DNA of 64,000 nt from Bacteroides congonensis (GTDB lineage: Bacteria; Bacteroidota; Bacteroidia; Bacteroidales; Bacteroidaceae). How positions within the stretch are numbered: the stretch's first letter is position 1; each line of letters begins with the position of its first letter. Both the position numbers and the translations under genes were made by a program. Location: the NCBI RefSeq assembly GCF_900130125.1, contig NZ_FQXY01000011.1, positions 558,001 through 622,000 on the forward strand. Reading direction: 5' to 3'. Shown one piece after another: positions 17,955-27,687 of the stretch. Below the pieces are notes generated by a model. It searched no databases and was not told the DNA's origin. It saw only the letters and a program-made list of their open reading frames with translations.

Positions 17955-18722
17955 ATGAGCGTGCAAAGGTATTTTATTTATTTGGCTTATGACGGAACCA
18001 ACTATCATGGTTGGCAGATTCAACCGAATGGGATTAGCGTACAGGAATGTTTGATGAAAGCATTGTCTACCTTTCTGCGTCGTGATATAGAAGTGATAGG
18101 TGCGGGCAGAACGGATGCGGGAGTGCATGCGTCTTTAATGGTAGCTCATTTTGACCATGAAGAGCTATTGGATACTGATTCTGTCACTGATAAGCTGAAT
18201 CGTCTGTTACCCCCGGATATTTCCATTTATCGGGTTTGCCGGGTCAGACCGGACGCTCATGCACGCTTTGACGCAACTGCCAGAACGTACAAGTATTATG
18301 TAACAACTGCGAAATATCCTTTTAACAGGCAATATCGTTGCCGTGTCTTTAATCCATTGGATTATGAACGCATGAATGAGGCCGCACGTACCCTGTTCGA
18401 ATATACGGACTTTACAAGTTTCAGCAAACTGCATACGGATGTAAAGACGAATATTTGCCATGTCACTCATGCCGAATGGACACAGGAAGAAGATGCTACT
18501 TGGGTGTTTACCATTCGTGCCGACCGCTTTCTGCGGAATATGGTGCGCGCCATAGTGGGAACTCTGATTGAAGTGGGGCGTGGAAAACTATCGGTCGAAG
18601 GTTTCCGGCGTATTATAGAACAGAAAGACCGTGGGAAAGCCGGAACATCGGTTCCCGGAAATGCGCTGTTTCTGGTAAATGTAGAATATCCTGCAAGTAT
18701 ATTTGCAAATGGTGAATCGTAA
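17955..18722 (+). CDS. truA: tRNA pseudouridine synthase A
   Basis: This 255-residue cytoplasmic enzyme converts U38-U40 of tRNA anticodon arms to pseudouridine. The N-terminal strand YFIYLAYDGTNYHGWQIQPN and the catalytic motif GRTDAGVHA, with Asp54 as nucleophile, are both present. So is the C-terminal FLRNMVRAIVGTL motif (about 193-205). The length is normal. It heads a short plus-strand run with the EamA transporter and DUF3256-like genes. Confidence 0.97.
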   Translation: MSVQRYFIYLAYDGTNYHGWQIQPNGISVQECLMKALSTFLRRDIEVIGAGRTDAGVHASLMVAHFDHEELLDTDSVTDKLNRLLPPDISIYRVCRVRPDAHARFDATARTYKYYVTTAKYPFNRQYRCRVFNPLDYERMNEAARTLFEYTDFTSFSKLHTDVKTNICHVTHAEWTQEEDATWVFTIRADRFLRNMVRAIVGTLIEVGRGKLSVEGFRRIIEQKDRGKAGTSVPGNALFLVNVEYPASIFANGES

Positions 18723-18752
18723 GTAGTAAATTATAAAATAGTAAATCTCCTC

Positions 18753-19652
18753 ATGTGGTTATTATTAGCATTTCTCTCGGCGACTTTGCTGGGATTTTAT
18801 GATGTATTCAAGAAGAAATCGCTGAAAGATAATGCGGTACTTCCCGTTTTGTTTTTAAACACTTTCTTTTCAAGTCTTATCTTCCTGCCGTTTATTCTGT
18901 TTTCTGCATATCAACCGGACTTGTTGGATGGAACGATATTCAATGTTCCGGTTGCGGGCTGGGAACAGCATAAATATATTATCATCAAGTCGTTTATCGT
19001 ATTGTCCTCATGGATATTCGGTTATTTTGGTATGAAGCATCTGCCCATTACCATCGTAGGCCCTATCAATGCTACTCGTCCGGTGATGGTGCTGGTAGGA
19101 GCTATGCTTGTATTTGGCGAGCGACTGAATCTCTACCAATGGATTGGTGTAATGCTGGCTATCGCTTCTTTCTTTATGTTGAGCCGTTCGGGAAAGAAAG
19201 AAGGAATTGATTTCAAACATAATAAATGGATCTTCTTTATTGTATTGGCAGCGATAACAGGGGCTATCAGCGGACTGTATGACAAATATCTGATGAAGCA
19301 ACTGAATCCGATGTTGGTGCAGTCCTGGTACAATGTCTATCAGGTCTTTATCATGTGTCCTATCTTGCTGTTACTTTGGTGGCCGAAAAGAAAGTCCACC
19401 ACTCCGTTTCGCTGGGACTGGACAATCATTCTGATTTCCATTTTTCTTTCGGCGGCAGACTTTGTCTACTTTTATGCATTAAGCTATGACGACTCCATGA
19501 TTTCCATCGTTTCGATGGTTCGCCGGGGAAGTGTCATTGTTTCTTTCATTTTCGGAGCCCTTTTCTTCCGTGAAAAGAATTTAAAAAGCAAAGCGATTGA
19601 CCTTATACTGGTGTTAATCGGAATGATATTCTTATATTTGGGGACTAAATAA
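18753..19652 (+). CDS. EamA/DMT-family membrane transporter
   Basis: This 299-residue protein has about ten hydrophobic helices in two repeated halves, typical of EamA (drug/metabolite) transporters. Examples are the N-terminal WLLLAFLSATLLGFYDVFKKKSL and the second-half SGLYDKYLMKQL. It sits in the inner membrane; the substrate cannot be told from sequence. It starts 30 bp after truA and ends 7 bp before the next gene, so all three may be cotranscribed. Confidence 0.85.
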   Translation: MWLLLAFLSATLLGFYDVFKKKSLKDNAVLPVLFLNTFFSSLIFLPFILFSAYQPDLLDGTIFNVPVAGWEQHKYIIIKSFIVLSSWIFGYFGMKHLPITIVGPINATRPVMVLVGAMLVFGERLNLYQWIGVMLAIASFFMLSRSGKKEGIDFKHNKWIFFIVLAAITGAISGLYDKYLMKQLNPMLVQSWYNVYQVFIMCPILLLLWWPKRKSTTPFRWDWTIILISIFLSAADFVYFYALSYDDSMISIVSMVRRGSVIVSFIFGALFFREKNLKSKAIDLILVLIGMIFLYLGTK

Positions 19653-19659
19653 GATTGAT

Positions 19660-20310
19660 ATGAAAATAAATACACTTTTTATCGCTATATTCTTTTCTGT
19701 TGTCGGATTATTTTCCTTGACTTCCCTTCAGGCACAAGAAGCTAAAACCTTGTTTGTGAATATGCCGGATTCTTTGAGTCCCTTATTGACTAAAGTGAAT
19801 CGGGCGGATTGTGTGGATTTTCTGGAAAGCAAAATGAAGGCACAGGTAGAAAACCGTTTTGGCAAGAAGTCGGAAATGACTGAACTTGGAAAAGACTATA
19901 TCCGCATGCAAATGTCTTCGCAAACTACATGGCAGATGAAGGTATTGGCATTGAATGATACAACGAACGTGATTTGTACGGTTTCTACTGCTTGCGCTCC
20001 GGCTTGTGATAGTAGTATTCGTTTTTATTCGACTGACTGGAAACCTCTTACCGAGTCACAGTTCATTAGTTTGCCTGCAATGAGTGATTTTCTGAATACA
20101 CCGGATTCGGCAGCTATCTATGACTTTAACGAAGCTAGCCGTTCAGCCGATATACTTTTAATGAAAGCTGATTTCAATAAAGAGAATACAGAGCTGACCG
20201 TTACACTTACTACTCCTGACTATATGTCAAAAGAAACGGCGGAAAAACTGAAACCGTTTCTCCGCCGTCCTATTGTGTATCATTGGGAGAATGGAGCTTT
20301 TACTAAGTAA
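19660..20310 (+). CDS. DUF3256-like secreted protein
   Basis: This 216-residue protein has a signal peptide cleaved near LQA/QE (about residue 26). The motif AKTLFVNMPDSLSPLLTKVNRADCVDF and the later ACAPACDS pair of Cys match what I recall of the Bacteroidetes DUF3256 family. The function is unknown. It lies 7 bp after the transporter and converges with the sugar-kinase gene. Confidence 0.7.
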   Translation: MKINTLFIAIFFSVVGLFSLTSLQAQEAKTLFVNMPDSLSPLLTKVNRADCVDFLESKMKAQVENRFGKKSEMTELGKDYIRMQMSSQTTWQMKVLALNDTTNVICTVSTACAPACDSSIRFYSTDWKPLTESQFISLPAMSDFLNTPDSAAIYDFNEASRSADILLMKADFNKENTELTVTLTTPDYMSKETAEKLKPFLRRPIVYHWENGAFTK

Positions 20311-20337
20311 ACTCTCCACTCTCTCCGTTTTTTATTC

Positions 20338-21426
20338 TTAGCTCTTTAAGCATTCATTGATAAATGACACCATTTCCGGTGTGTGTGCTTCTACGCTTTG
20401 AAGTAATTTGAATTGTGCTTTGGTGCGAACCAGATTATGTTCCGGATATTTAATCTTGTAGTAAGTATCTCCGTTGATATAATCGGCAAGGAAACGTACG
20501 CATTGCATATATGGGAATAAAGCCGCAGCATAAGGAAGATTTTCTATCTCAATCGGTGTCAGGAATGACTTGGCACCTTTCAGATAACCTTTCGTAAATG
20601 CCTTGAATATTTCCATGTTGAAGTTCACACGGTCGAGGTCTTTGTCATCCTCATCACCAGTGTTGGCTCCTGTACGCAGGAAGTCACCGTAATCGGAGAA
20701 TATAAAGCTAGGCATCACTGTATCCAGATCGATAACGCAAAGCACTTTACCCTCTTCGTCGAACATCATATTGTTCACTTTCGTATCGCAATGACATACA
20801 CGTTTCGGTAACTTGCCTTCCCGATACAGACGTTCCGCTTTGCACATTTCGTCTGCACGCTTTTCTATTTCATTCAAAAAGTATTGCACCTCTGCTACTC
20901 GTCCGGCAGCGTTGGCAGCAACGGCATCGCGTAACTGTTTCAAACGGAACTCCATATTATGAAAATCGGGGATAGTCTCACCCAAAGTTTCAGGAATATC
21001 TGCCAGCATAGCCTGGAAGTTACCGAAAGCTTCTCCAGCATAGTTTGAATATTCGGGATTTACAGTTTCATAAGTCTTGGCACGTGGAATGAATACCATA
21101 ACACGCCAGTAGTTGTCACCATCGAACCAATAAGTCTTACCTTCTTCTGTTTCAACGAAAGACAGGACTTTACGGTCAATATCCGATTCTCCCGCTTCTG
21201 TCAATTTCTTACGTATATGTCCTGTGACAGCGGCAATATTAGATTGAAGCATTTCTACATTCTGAAAGATAGCATGGTTGATGCGTTGCAAAACGTAGTC
21301 GGGAGCGTCTGCTTCCTTCGTGTTTACTTTGTAAGTGTCATTGATAAGTCCTGCTCCCAACGGCTTGATTTCTTCTACCGTGCCTTGGACTTTGAATTTA
21401 GCTACAATGCTAGATAAATCTTTCAT
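20338..21426 (-). CDS. Phosphotransferase (APH/NahK-like), probable N-acetylhexosamine kinase
   Basis: This 362-residue cytoplasmic protein has the APH kinase fold. The Brenner-type catalytic motif is VCHCDTKVNNMMF (catalytic Asp214) and the metal-binding motif is VIDLDTVMPS. Length and motifs resemble N-acetylhexosamine 1-kinase (NahK), which phosphorylates GalNAc or GlcNAc released from mucin glycans. The specificity here is inferred from the neighbours: GH2 galactosidase and GH109 alpha-GalNAcase. It is the last gene of PUL-A, 29 bp after the GH2 gene. In B. thetaiotaomicron a gene of this kind ends the equivalent mucin locus. Confidence 0.75.
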   Translation of the reverse strand: MKDLSSIVAKFKVQGTVEEIKPLGAGLINDTYKVNTKEADAPDYVLQRINHAIFQNVEMLQSNIAAVTGHIRKKLTEAGESDIDRKVLSFVETEEGKTYWFDGDNYWRVMVFIPRAKTYETVNPEYSNYAGEAFGNFQAMLADIPETLGETIPDFHNMEFRLKQLRDAVAANAAGRVAEVQYFLNEIEKRADEMCKAERLYREGKLPKRVCHCDTKVNNMMFDEEGKVLCVIDLDTVMPSFIFSDYGDFLRTGANTGDEDDKDLDRVNFNMEIFKAFTKGYLKGAKSFLTPIEIENLPYAAALFPYMQCVRFLADYINGDTYYKIKYPEHNLVRTKAQFKLLQSVEAHTPEMVSFINECLKS

Positions 21427-21455
21427 GGGTCTTTTCTTTAAAATTTATACTAAGG

Positions 21456-24400
21456 TTATTGATAATCGTATTTGGCTGCTTCATTAGCCTGACCGGCCGA
21501 ACGGACGGGAACCAGTGTGAATCCCCAGTTGTATTCACGGTTGGCAGGGATTTGATGGAAAGGTTCCGGACGTGCTCCCCAACTGTCATAGCCACCGACT
21601 CCCTGTTGCTTCATATCCACGCAAACTTCCACAAAATCTCTTGGAGTAATGTCATTAACGTGATGCATTCTTCGTAATACGTTGCGGGCAGCTTTCTCGT
21701 CATGATTGGCAACCTCTTCCGGGCTGAAGTTATTCCATTGATAAGGGTGGGGCAGAGCTTCTTCCGAGTCGAAGTCTTCGATGGAGTTGCGCAAAGCATT
21801 GAACCCGATAAGACTGTCGGCTACAATAGCCAGTCCGTTCCCTTTATCGGGTGACAAGGCAATCCAGCGGGTATCCGTACGATGTCCGTTTTCCTGCGGG
21901 CGAACGTAGTTGAAATACATCTTGTCTGCTGTTGTTTTATATACGCCAACAAGAGTACCATGATTACGGTCGATATAATTCTCTTCCGGGCCGCGACCGA
22001 AGTACTGTACATTATTCATCTGAGCCGGCAGGCGGAAACGTACGCCGATACGGGGAACTTCCAGTTTGGAAGCAGCTTTGCGGGCAGCGTCACTTCCGGG
22101 AGTGAAGGTAGCTGTACGGGTAGCTTCGGAAACTTCTGTTTCGGCAGCTTGCATATCTGTTGAAGTAAATTTGGCGTTTACATTCACCACTCCGCTCGGA
22201 TAAATCTTATAAGTAACGACATAGAGATTACCGGCAGCCAATAAATAAGTTACTTTCAATGAAACGACTTTATTGTCCGTAGTCATGCCGGCATCCGTCA
22301 CATGGAAATTCTTACTTGATTGTTTCCAGACTTGCAGGCGTTTGGGAGCGCCGTTTCCGTAATCATTATCGTTGGGAGCACGCCAGAAGTTAGGTTGAAT
22401 TCCAAATCCGTCTTTGAAGTATTCTGTTCCGTCTACTTTGTAAGAAGTAACCAATCCACTTTTCTTGTTAAATACAAAGTTCACTTTTGAAGACGACACT
22501 ATCAGTTCATCTCCTTGTGTAGATGTACTTAATGCAGGACCGCTGACTTTATATGTTCCTTTCTCTGCCTGGATAGGAAGCTGGAACTGGTCGTATGCAA
22601 TTTCATATCCCACAGGAATCAGAGGTTCCGGTTCTGTAGTTGTCACACTGAAGTTGACAAAATATTCAGTTCCCGGCTGGGCCTTCAAACCATTTACCGG
22701 CACTGTAAACTCTTTGGATGCTTGCGGAGCGATATCCAAGGATACTTTTCCACCTCTTATGTTCTTACCGTTAGCAACGACATTATAATGAATCTGATAT
22801 TTTTTCAGATTGGTAAAGTAGAAGCGGTTGGTAATTTTGAATTTACCGGACGCAGCATCTGTTGCTTCAAAGCCTACATTCTGGTGTACATACTTCACTT
22901 CAGCCATTGCCGGATGAGGACCGCGGTCGGGATTTACAAGACCGTTGCAAAGGAAGTTACCGTCACTAGGCGCATCTACACCGAAGTCACCGCCGTAAGC
23001 CCAATATTCTCTTCCGTTCTTGTCTTTCTGAAGGATACCTTGATCCACCCAGTCCCAAATATATCCTCCTTGTAGATTGGGATACTTGTAGATAGCCTGC
23101 CATTGTCCCCACAGGTTTCCCGTAGAGTTACCCATAGCGTGTGCGTATTCGGAGGGAGCTATAGGACGGTCGCTGCCGTTCTTGCCTATATTCTCCAGCC
23201 AGTCGGCGCCCGGATATTGGGGAACATACATGTCGGAGTTCCATTCCCATTGCGCACGTTCATAGTTTACAGGGCGTGCCATGATATTTTTGTCTGCTTC
23301 TTTCACCCACAGGTACGTCTGGTAGAAGTTATATCCGTTTCCGGCTTCATTACCCAATGACCAGAAAGTTACACTGGGATAATTCTTGTTGCGTTCAAAC
23401 ATATTAATGGTACGATCCATATGTGGTTTCAGCCATTCCGGGTTGTTACCCAATGAGCCGCCTTTGCGCAGGTCATAATACATTCCGTGGCTTTCGATGT
23501 TAGCCTCATCATATACATAAAGTCCATATTCATCGCAGAGTTCGTAGAAACGGCGGTCTTGCGGATAGTGGCAGAGACGTACACTGTTTAAGTTGTGCTG
23601 TTTCATCAGCTCAAAATCACGACGCATCAGTTCTTCTGTTACATAGTGTCCTGTTGCCGGATTGTGCTCATGGATATTTACGCCTTTCAGTTTCAATGGC
23701 TGTCCGTTGATGAATAAGCAAACATATGGTTTGCCGTTAGCAGCTTTCTGTTCGATTGGTTTGATTTCAATGCGACGGAAACCGACATTGAAAGGAATGA
23801 TTTCATTTACTTTTCCGTTTTCTTTTACCGTCATCAGTAATTTATACAGGTTCGGATGTTCCGATGTCCATGTATTTATGTTAGCCAGTTTTTTATCGAA
23901 AGAGAGTGTACGTACTTCATCGGCAGGGATATAAGCTGTTTTCTCTTCGGTAGCGATAATTTTTCCTTGGGCGTCCAATAACTCGTAAACTAATGTAAGA
24001 TTGGCTGCTTCTTTTTTATGGTTCCTCAAGTCTGCGTTCAGGTCGAAAATACCATTCTTGTAACTGTCATCCAAGGTTGATGTTACTCTGAAGTCCTTAA
24101 GGGCAGCTTTAGGTTGTGAATAGACAAACACATCACGTTCAATACCGCTGATACGCCAGAAGTCCTGACATTCAAGATAAGAACCTGTGCTCCAGCGGAA
24201 GATTTTCAGGGTCAGTACATTCTTGCCCGGTTTCACGTATTTGTTTATCAGAAATTCGGCAGGATTCTTGGAATCCTCGCTATATCCTACTTCCTTGCCG
24301 TTGATATAAACATATACGCCTGACTTGGCTCCTGCCAGATGCAGGTAAATATCACGTCCGTCCCAGTCGGCAGGGATATCGATGTCACGGCGGTATACAC

Positions 24401-24839
24401 CTACGGGATTAGCTTCCGGTAGGAGTGGGGGCTGCGGATTGCGCGCCTTGAACTCGTAGCCGTGATTCGTATAGATGGCTACTCCATGTCCCTGTACTTC
24501 CCAGTTGCCGGGTACCTGAATATCATACCATGATTCCGTACTGGTGTCCGGGTCGGTAATGTTGGCGGGAAGGTTCTTGTAAGAATCTACAAAGTAAAAC
24601 TTCCATGTTCCGTTTAGTAACCGGTAGTATTTGCTCCGTTCAAATTTGCCGCTCATGGCATCGTCCCGGTTGTCATACGTCATAAACGAAGAACGGGGAT
24701 ACTCTTTGTTGACTGCTACTACCTGCACATCTTGCCAATAAGGCTTTTTCGCATTATCAGCTATGGCATTGGTTGTTACCAGGGAAAATATTCCCATAAA
24801 AATGTTAGTTAATAAGAGGGGGTACGATCGAAATTTCAT
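21456..24839 (-). CDS. GH2 beta-galactosidase (LacZ-type), exported
   Basis: This protein of about 1127 residues has a signal peptide (SYPLLLTNIFMGIFSLVTTNAIA). The GH2 sugar-binding, Ig-like and TIM-barrel domains follow, and then a LacZ-type C-terminal beta-sandwich (Bgal_small_N). The acid/base Glu498 lies in WSLGNEAGNG and the nucleophile Glu564 in SEYAHAMGNS. It cleaves beta-linked galactose, here probably from core 1 or LacNAc parts of mucin glycans in the periplasm or at the surface. An upstream in-frame TTG would extend it by three residues; the ATG at 24839 is preferred. It lies between the YitT-like gene and the kinase. Confidence 0.92.
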   Translation of the reverse strand: MKFRSYPLLLTNIFMGIFSLVTTNAIADNAKKPYWQDVQVVAVNKEYPRSSFMTYDNRDDAMSGKFERSKYYRLLNGTWKFYFVDSYKNLPANITDPDTSTESWYDIQVPGNWEVQGHGVAIYTNHGYEFKARNPQPPLLPEANPVGVYRRDIDIPADWDGRDIYLHLAGAKSGVYVYINGKEVGYSEDSKNPAEFLINKYVKPGKNVLTLKIFRWSTGSYLECQDFWRISGIERDVFVYSQPKAALKDFRVTSTLDDSYKNGIFDLNADLRNHKKEAANLTLVYELLDAQGKIIATEEKTAYIPADEVRTLSFDKKLANINTWTSEHPNLYKLLMTVKENGKVNEIIPFNVGFRRIEIKPIEQKAANGKPYVCLFINGQPLKLKGVNIHEHNPATGHYVTEELMRRDFELMKQHNLNSVRLCHYPQDRRFYELCDEYGLYVYDEANIESHGMYYDLRKGGSLGNNPEWLKPHMDRTINMFERNKNYPSVTFWSLGNEAGNGYNFYQTYLWVKEADKNIMARPVNYERAQWEWNSDMYVPQYPGADWLENIGKNGSDRPIAPSEYAHAMGNSTGNLWGQWQAIYKYPNLQGGYIWDWVDQGILQKDKNGREYWAYGGDFGVDAPSDGNFLCNGLVNPDRGPHPAMAEVKYVHQNVGFEATDAASGKFKITNRFYFTNLKKYQIHYNVVANGKNIRGGKVSLDIAPQASKEFTVPVNGLKAQPGTEYFVNFSVTTTEPEPLIPVGYEIAYDQFQLPIQAEKGTYKVSGPALSTSTQGDELIVSSSKVNFVFNKKSGLVTSYKVDGTEYFKDGFGIQPNFWRAPNDNDYGNGAPKRLQVWKQSSKNFHVTDAGMTTDNKVVSLKVTYLLAAGNLYVVTYKIYPSGVVNVNAKFTSTDMQAAETEVSEATRTATFTPGSDAARKAASKLEVPRIGVRFRLPAQMNNVQYFGRGPEENYIDRNHGTLVGVYKTTADKMYFNYVRPQENGHRTDTRWIALSPDKGNGLAIVADSLIGFNALRNSIEDFDSEEALPHPYQWNNFSPEEVANHDEKAARNVLRRMHHVNDITPRDFVEVCVDMKQQGVGGYDSWGARPEPFHQIPANREYNWGFTLVPVRSAGQANEAAKYDYQ

Positions 24840-24868
24840 GTTTTTCAATATTGGTTTCTCATTCTTTT

Positions 24869-25759
24869 TTATTTCACTTTGATATGGTCAAATCCTTCTC
24901 CGTAAACTCCGATGACAGCACTTTGCGATACAAAAGCTTTCGGGTCGATGTCTTTAATCAGCCGGAAGATAATGGTAGATTCCCGTTTCTTGGCCAATAC
25001 AAACATCATTTTCTGTTCTCGTCCGGTGTAGAACCCCGTTGCATTGATAATTGTAACTCCCCGGTGCGGATATTCGTTGATTCGTTTTCCTATTTCCTGA
25101 TATTTATTGGATATAATGAAAAACTGTACGGACTGCCGGGCGCTATTCACTACCTGATCGAGTACGAAGCTACAAATATAAAGAGTTGCGAATCCATACA
25201 CTACTTTTTCCCAGTCTTTTAAGACAAAATAACTGGATACTATAATAATCATATCACAAATTAATACAACTCTCCCTAGTGTGATATCCCGGTATTTGTT
25301 GATAATGGCCGCGATAATATCAGTACCGCCGGTACTTCCGTTGGCCGAAAAGGCAACCCCGATGCCACCGCCACAGAAGGATGCTCCGATAACGCATGCC
25401 ATAAAAGGCTGGTCGTGAAGAAGGCTGATACCTGCCGCCAATTTCTGTATCACAGATAAGAAAAAGGTCAGGGTGAATACTCCGAAAATAGTTTTGATGC
25501 AGAATTTCAAACCGAGGAGTTTGAGAGCCAGTAACAGCAGGAAGAAGTTGATAGTAAAATACGTATATTGCACAGGGAAGCCGGTAGCCCAATATACGAT
25601 AGAAGCAATACCCGGTACTCCCCCGGTAGTGATATCATTAGGAAGCAGGAAAACTGTCCAGCCGATACCGTATAAAATCATGCCGATGGCAATCATTACA
25701 TAATCTTTGGCTTCGCGGATAATGCTTTGCTTGGAAGGCCTTGGAATAGCTGTTTTCAT
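24869..25759 (-). CDS. YitT-family membrane protein
   Basis: This 296-residue protein has five to six membrane helices (about residues 18-200), including GNGSTGGTD-like Gly-rich turns in YitT style (SANGSTGGTDIIAAI). A soluble C-terminal DUF2179 domain follows (about 215-290, ending VFVSQSAVIGVYGEGF-like). The function of YitT proteins is not established. Its conserved place inside a mucin PUL suggests transport or handling of a released sugar at the inner membrane, but that is inference. It starts after a structured spacer downstream of GH109. Confidence 0.85.
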   Translation of the reverse strand: MKTAIPRPSKQSIIREAKDYVMIAIGMILYGIGWTVFLLPNDITTGGVPGIASIVYWATGFPVQYTYFTINFFLLLLALKLLGLKFCIKTIFGVFTLTFFLSVIQKLAAGISLLHDQPFMACVIGASFCGGGIGVAFSANGSTGGTDIIAAIINKYRDITLGRVVLICDMIIIVSSYFVLKDWEKVVYGFATLYICSFVLDQVVNSARQSVQFFIISNKYQEIGKRINEYPHRGVTIINATGFYTGREQKMMFVLAKKRESTIIFRLIKDIDPKAFVSQSAVIGVYGEGFDHIKVK

Positions 25760-25792
25760 AAATGTGATTATGATGTTCTATAAAATGTTCAA

Positions 25793-25853
25793 ACACGAAC
25801 CTATGAATAATCCGGCTTTGGGGGAAAGCCGGATTGCTTCACAGTGTTCGTGT
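25793..25853. repeat. Two-tier hairpin between GH109 and YitT genes
   Basis: A perfect 11-bp inner stem (25809-25819 with 25825-25835, five-G loop) sits inside an 8-bp outer stem (25793-25800 with 25846-25853). No U-run follows on the minus strand, so it may be an mRNA processing or stability element, or an attenuator inside PUL-A, rather than a plain terminator. Confidence 0.75.
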
Positions 25854-25875
25854 AAAAAAGTACAATACTATTTTA

Positions 25876-27288
25876 TTATTTTACAAAAGCATGACGGTAA
25901 CCTTTTACCTTATTCCATCCGCCGCGGGTGAAATCGGGCACTTCAACCGGAGCTGAATTGTTTTCGATAGAAAGGCGGGTAAGCTCAGCCATACAGCACC
26001 ATTCTGCAAGGTCGTAAACGTCCATATCCAATGGCAGACCATTCTGCAGGCAGTATGCCAGGCGATAATCCATGATAAAGTCCATACCACCGTGACCACC
26101 TACTTTCTTGGCAGTCTCTTCCAGCTCTTTGTGAATCGGGTGTTTGTATTTATCCATCAAGGCTTTTCTTACATCAGCAGGTACGGAACCGTGCGCGTTC
26201 AGATTTTCGTGATTAGGAACATCGTCAGAGTCAACTTGTGAAGGTCTTAAACAATATTCTTCAATCGGATACTTGCTTGCGTAACCGTCGGCTCCCACAA
26301 TCTGATACATGCGGCTGTATGGACGCGGAGTCATTACATTGTGCTGGATCAACATAGTCTTACCGTTTTCCGTGCGGATCAATGTTGAAGTCTGGTCACC
26401 GTTCTGGAAGTCTTTCACTTCTTCTCCTGTCTGTTTTTTGATATAAGCCGGACCGTTAACAGCTTTTGTATCCATTGCCACTAAAGTTTTCATGCGGTCG
26501 CCACGGTGGATGTCAAGTAATTGGCAAGCCGGGCCCATGCCGTGAGTGGCATATACATCACCACGATGCTTTTGGTTGTAATCCATACGCCAATTGTTCC
26601 AGTATGCACCCCAGAAGTCTTCCAAATTGTGGATATATGAACCTTCTACATGGAGCACTTCTCCGAAGACACCTTGCTGTGCCATATTCAAAGAAGTCAG
26701 TTCAAAGAAGTCATATACACAGTTTTCAAGTTGCATACAGTGCTTACGGGTCTTTTCAGACGTATTGATTAATTGCCAGATTTCATCCAATGTCATGGCT
26801 GCAGGCACTTCGATAGCTACGTGCTTGCCGTGTTCCATGGCATAAACACCCATTTCCGCATGGTGCTTCCAGTCGGTTGCTATATATACAAGGTCGATAT
26901 CATCCTGTTCGCAGAGTTTTTTCCATGCATCTTCCGAACCGCTGTAAGATGCCGCTTCCGGCAGTCCTGCATTTTTCAAAATTTCCTGTGATTTTTCTAC
27001 ACGTTCAGGAGTCAGATCGCATAAAGCGACAATTTTAGTTCCCGGGATATGCGTCCATCGTGCCACAGCACCGGGACCACGCATTCCCAATCCGATGAAA
27101 CCGACACGTACGGTATCAATTTTGGGAGCAACAAGTTGGATTACATCCTCTTGACCGGCAGGGCGGGCAGGGGTTTCTACTTTGATCGGTGCAAAAGCTT
27201 CCTGAGCTTTTTGCGGAGATGTGCAGCTTGTATGGCAGGTTAACAAAGTAAGACCGATAGCTGCGACTGTAAATAGCTTTTTCATCAT
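25876..27288 (-). CDS. GH109-family alpha-N-acetylgalactosaminidase (NAD-dependent), exported
   Basis: This 470-residue protein has a lipoprotein-like signal (Cys near residues 18/22) and a Gfo/Idh/MocA Rossmann domain. The dinucleotide motif is VGFIGLGMRGPG (about 62-73), followed by the EVPAAM strand and the GH109 motifs YATHGMGPACQLLDIHRGDRM and VMTPRPYSRMYQI. GH109 enzymes remove terminal alpha-GalNAc (blood group A type) using NAD+ in an oxidation-elimination-addition mechanism. The gene is preceded by a 399-bp gap. That gap has a TAnnTTTG box and a copy of the motif shared with both fecR promoters, so it is probably independently activated within PUL-A. Confidence 0.85.
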   Translation of the reverse strand: MMKKLFTVAAIGLTLLTCHTSCTSPQKAQEAFAPIKVETPARPAGQEDVIQLVAPKIDTVRVGFIGLGMRGPGAVARWTHIPGTKIVALCDLTPERVEKSQEILKNAGLPEAASYSGSEDAWKKLCEQDDIDLVYIATDWKHHAEMGVYAMEHGKHVAIEVPAAMTLDEIWQLINTSEKTRKHCMQLENCVYDFFELTSLNMAQQGVFGEVLHVEGSYIHNLEDFWGAYWNNWRMDYNQKHRGDVYATHGMGPACQLLDIHRGDRMKTLVAMDTKAVNGPAYIKKQTGEEVKDFQNGDQTSTLIRTENGKTMLIQHNVMTPRPYSRMYQIVGADGYASKYPIEEYCLRPSQVDSDDVPNHENLNAHGSVPADVRKALMDKYKHPIHKELEETAKKVGGHGGMDFIMDYRLAYCLQNGLPLDMDVYDLAEWCCMAELTRLSIENNSAPVEVPDFTRGGWNKVKGYRHAFVK

Positions 27289-27337
27289 AATTTTATGTTT
27301 TTAATAGGGGGTTATTTGTCGTTTTTCATTTAGTTGT

Positions 27338-27345
27338 CAAAAGTA
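27338..27345 (-). promoter_or_regulatory. -7 box of GH109 gene
   Basis: TACTTTTG on the minus strand matches TAnnTTTG, about 50 bp upstream of the GH109 start codon. No TTTG at the -33 position is evident. Confidence 0.45.
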
Positions 27346-27493
27346 GTAATTAATAGTCAATTCTGTATGTTTGTCACAGATATTTTTACTATAAATTCAT
27401 ATTTCGGGTAGAAAATGAGTTCTACTTTTCTCATTGGTTTCATCTTGGCTTAATGTGTTTGAGTTATGACGGTGATATTTCTTATATACGACA

Positions 27494-27524
27494 TAAATAC
27501 ACATCGTAAAGGGTACTCCCCTAT
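27494..27524 (-). promoter_or_regulatory. ECF-type promoter motif copy upstream of GH109
   Basis: On the minus strand, ATAGGGG (27518-27524), 15 nt, then GTGTATTTA (27494-27502). Spacing and -10-like part equal those upstream of both fecR N-terminal halves; the GGG block is shared. Direction fits GH109. Confidence 0.5.
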
Positions 27525-27687
27525 GATATAACGATTTATTTAGCATTTCTTAATATTTGAGTTTACGGTTATTCTTTGAACGTATTCAAATATAAGACAC
27601 GTTACTAAAGCATTCTCCTAGGATATAAGTCATCTTTTTGTATTACTTAACTTTTCGCATGAATGCAATCATTTGTATCCGGATAAC

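Larger units (their letters stand above)
27289..27687. other. Regulatory gap between M60 peptidase and GH109 genes
   Basis: No gene is present. The gap holds a TAnnTTTG box (27338-27345), the ECF-like motif (27494-27524) and a degenerate second copy of that motif about 105 bp further upstream (around 27596-27622, minus strand). Confidence 0.55.
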
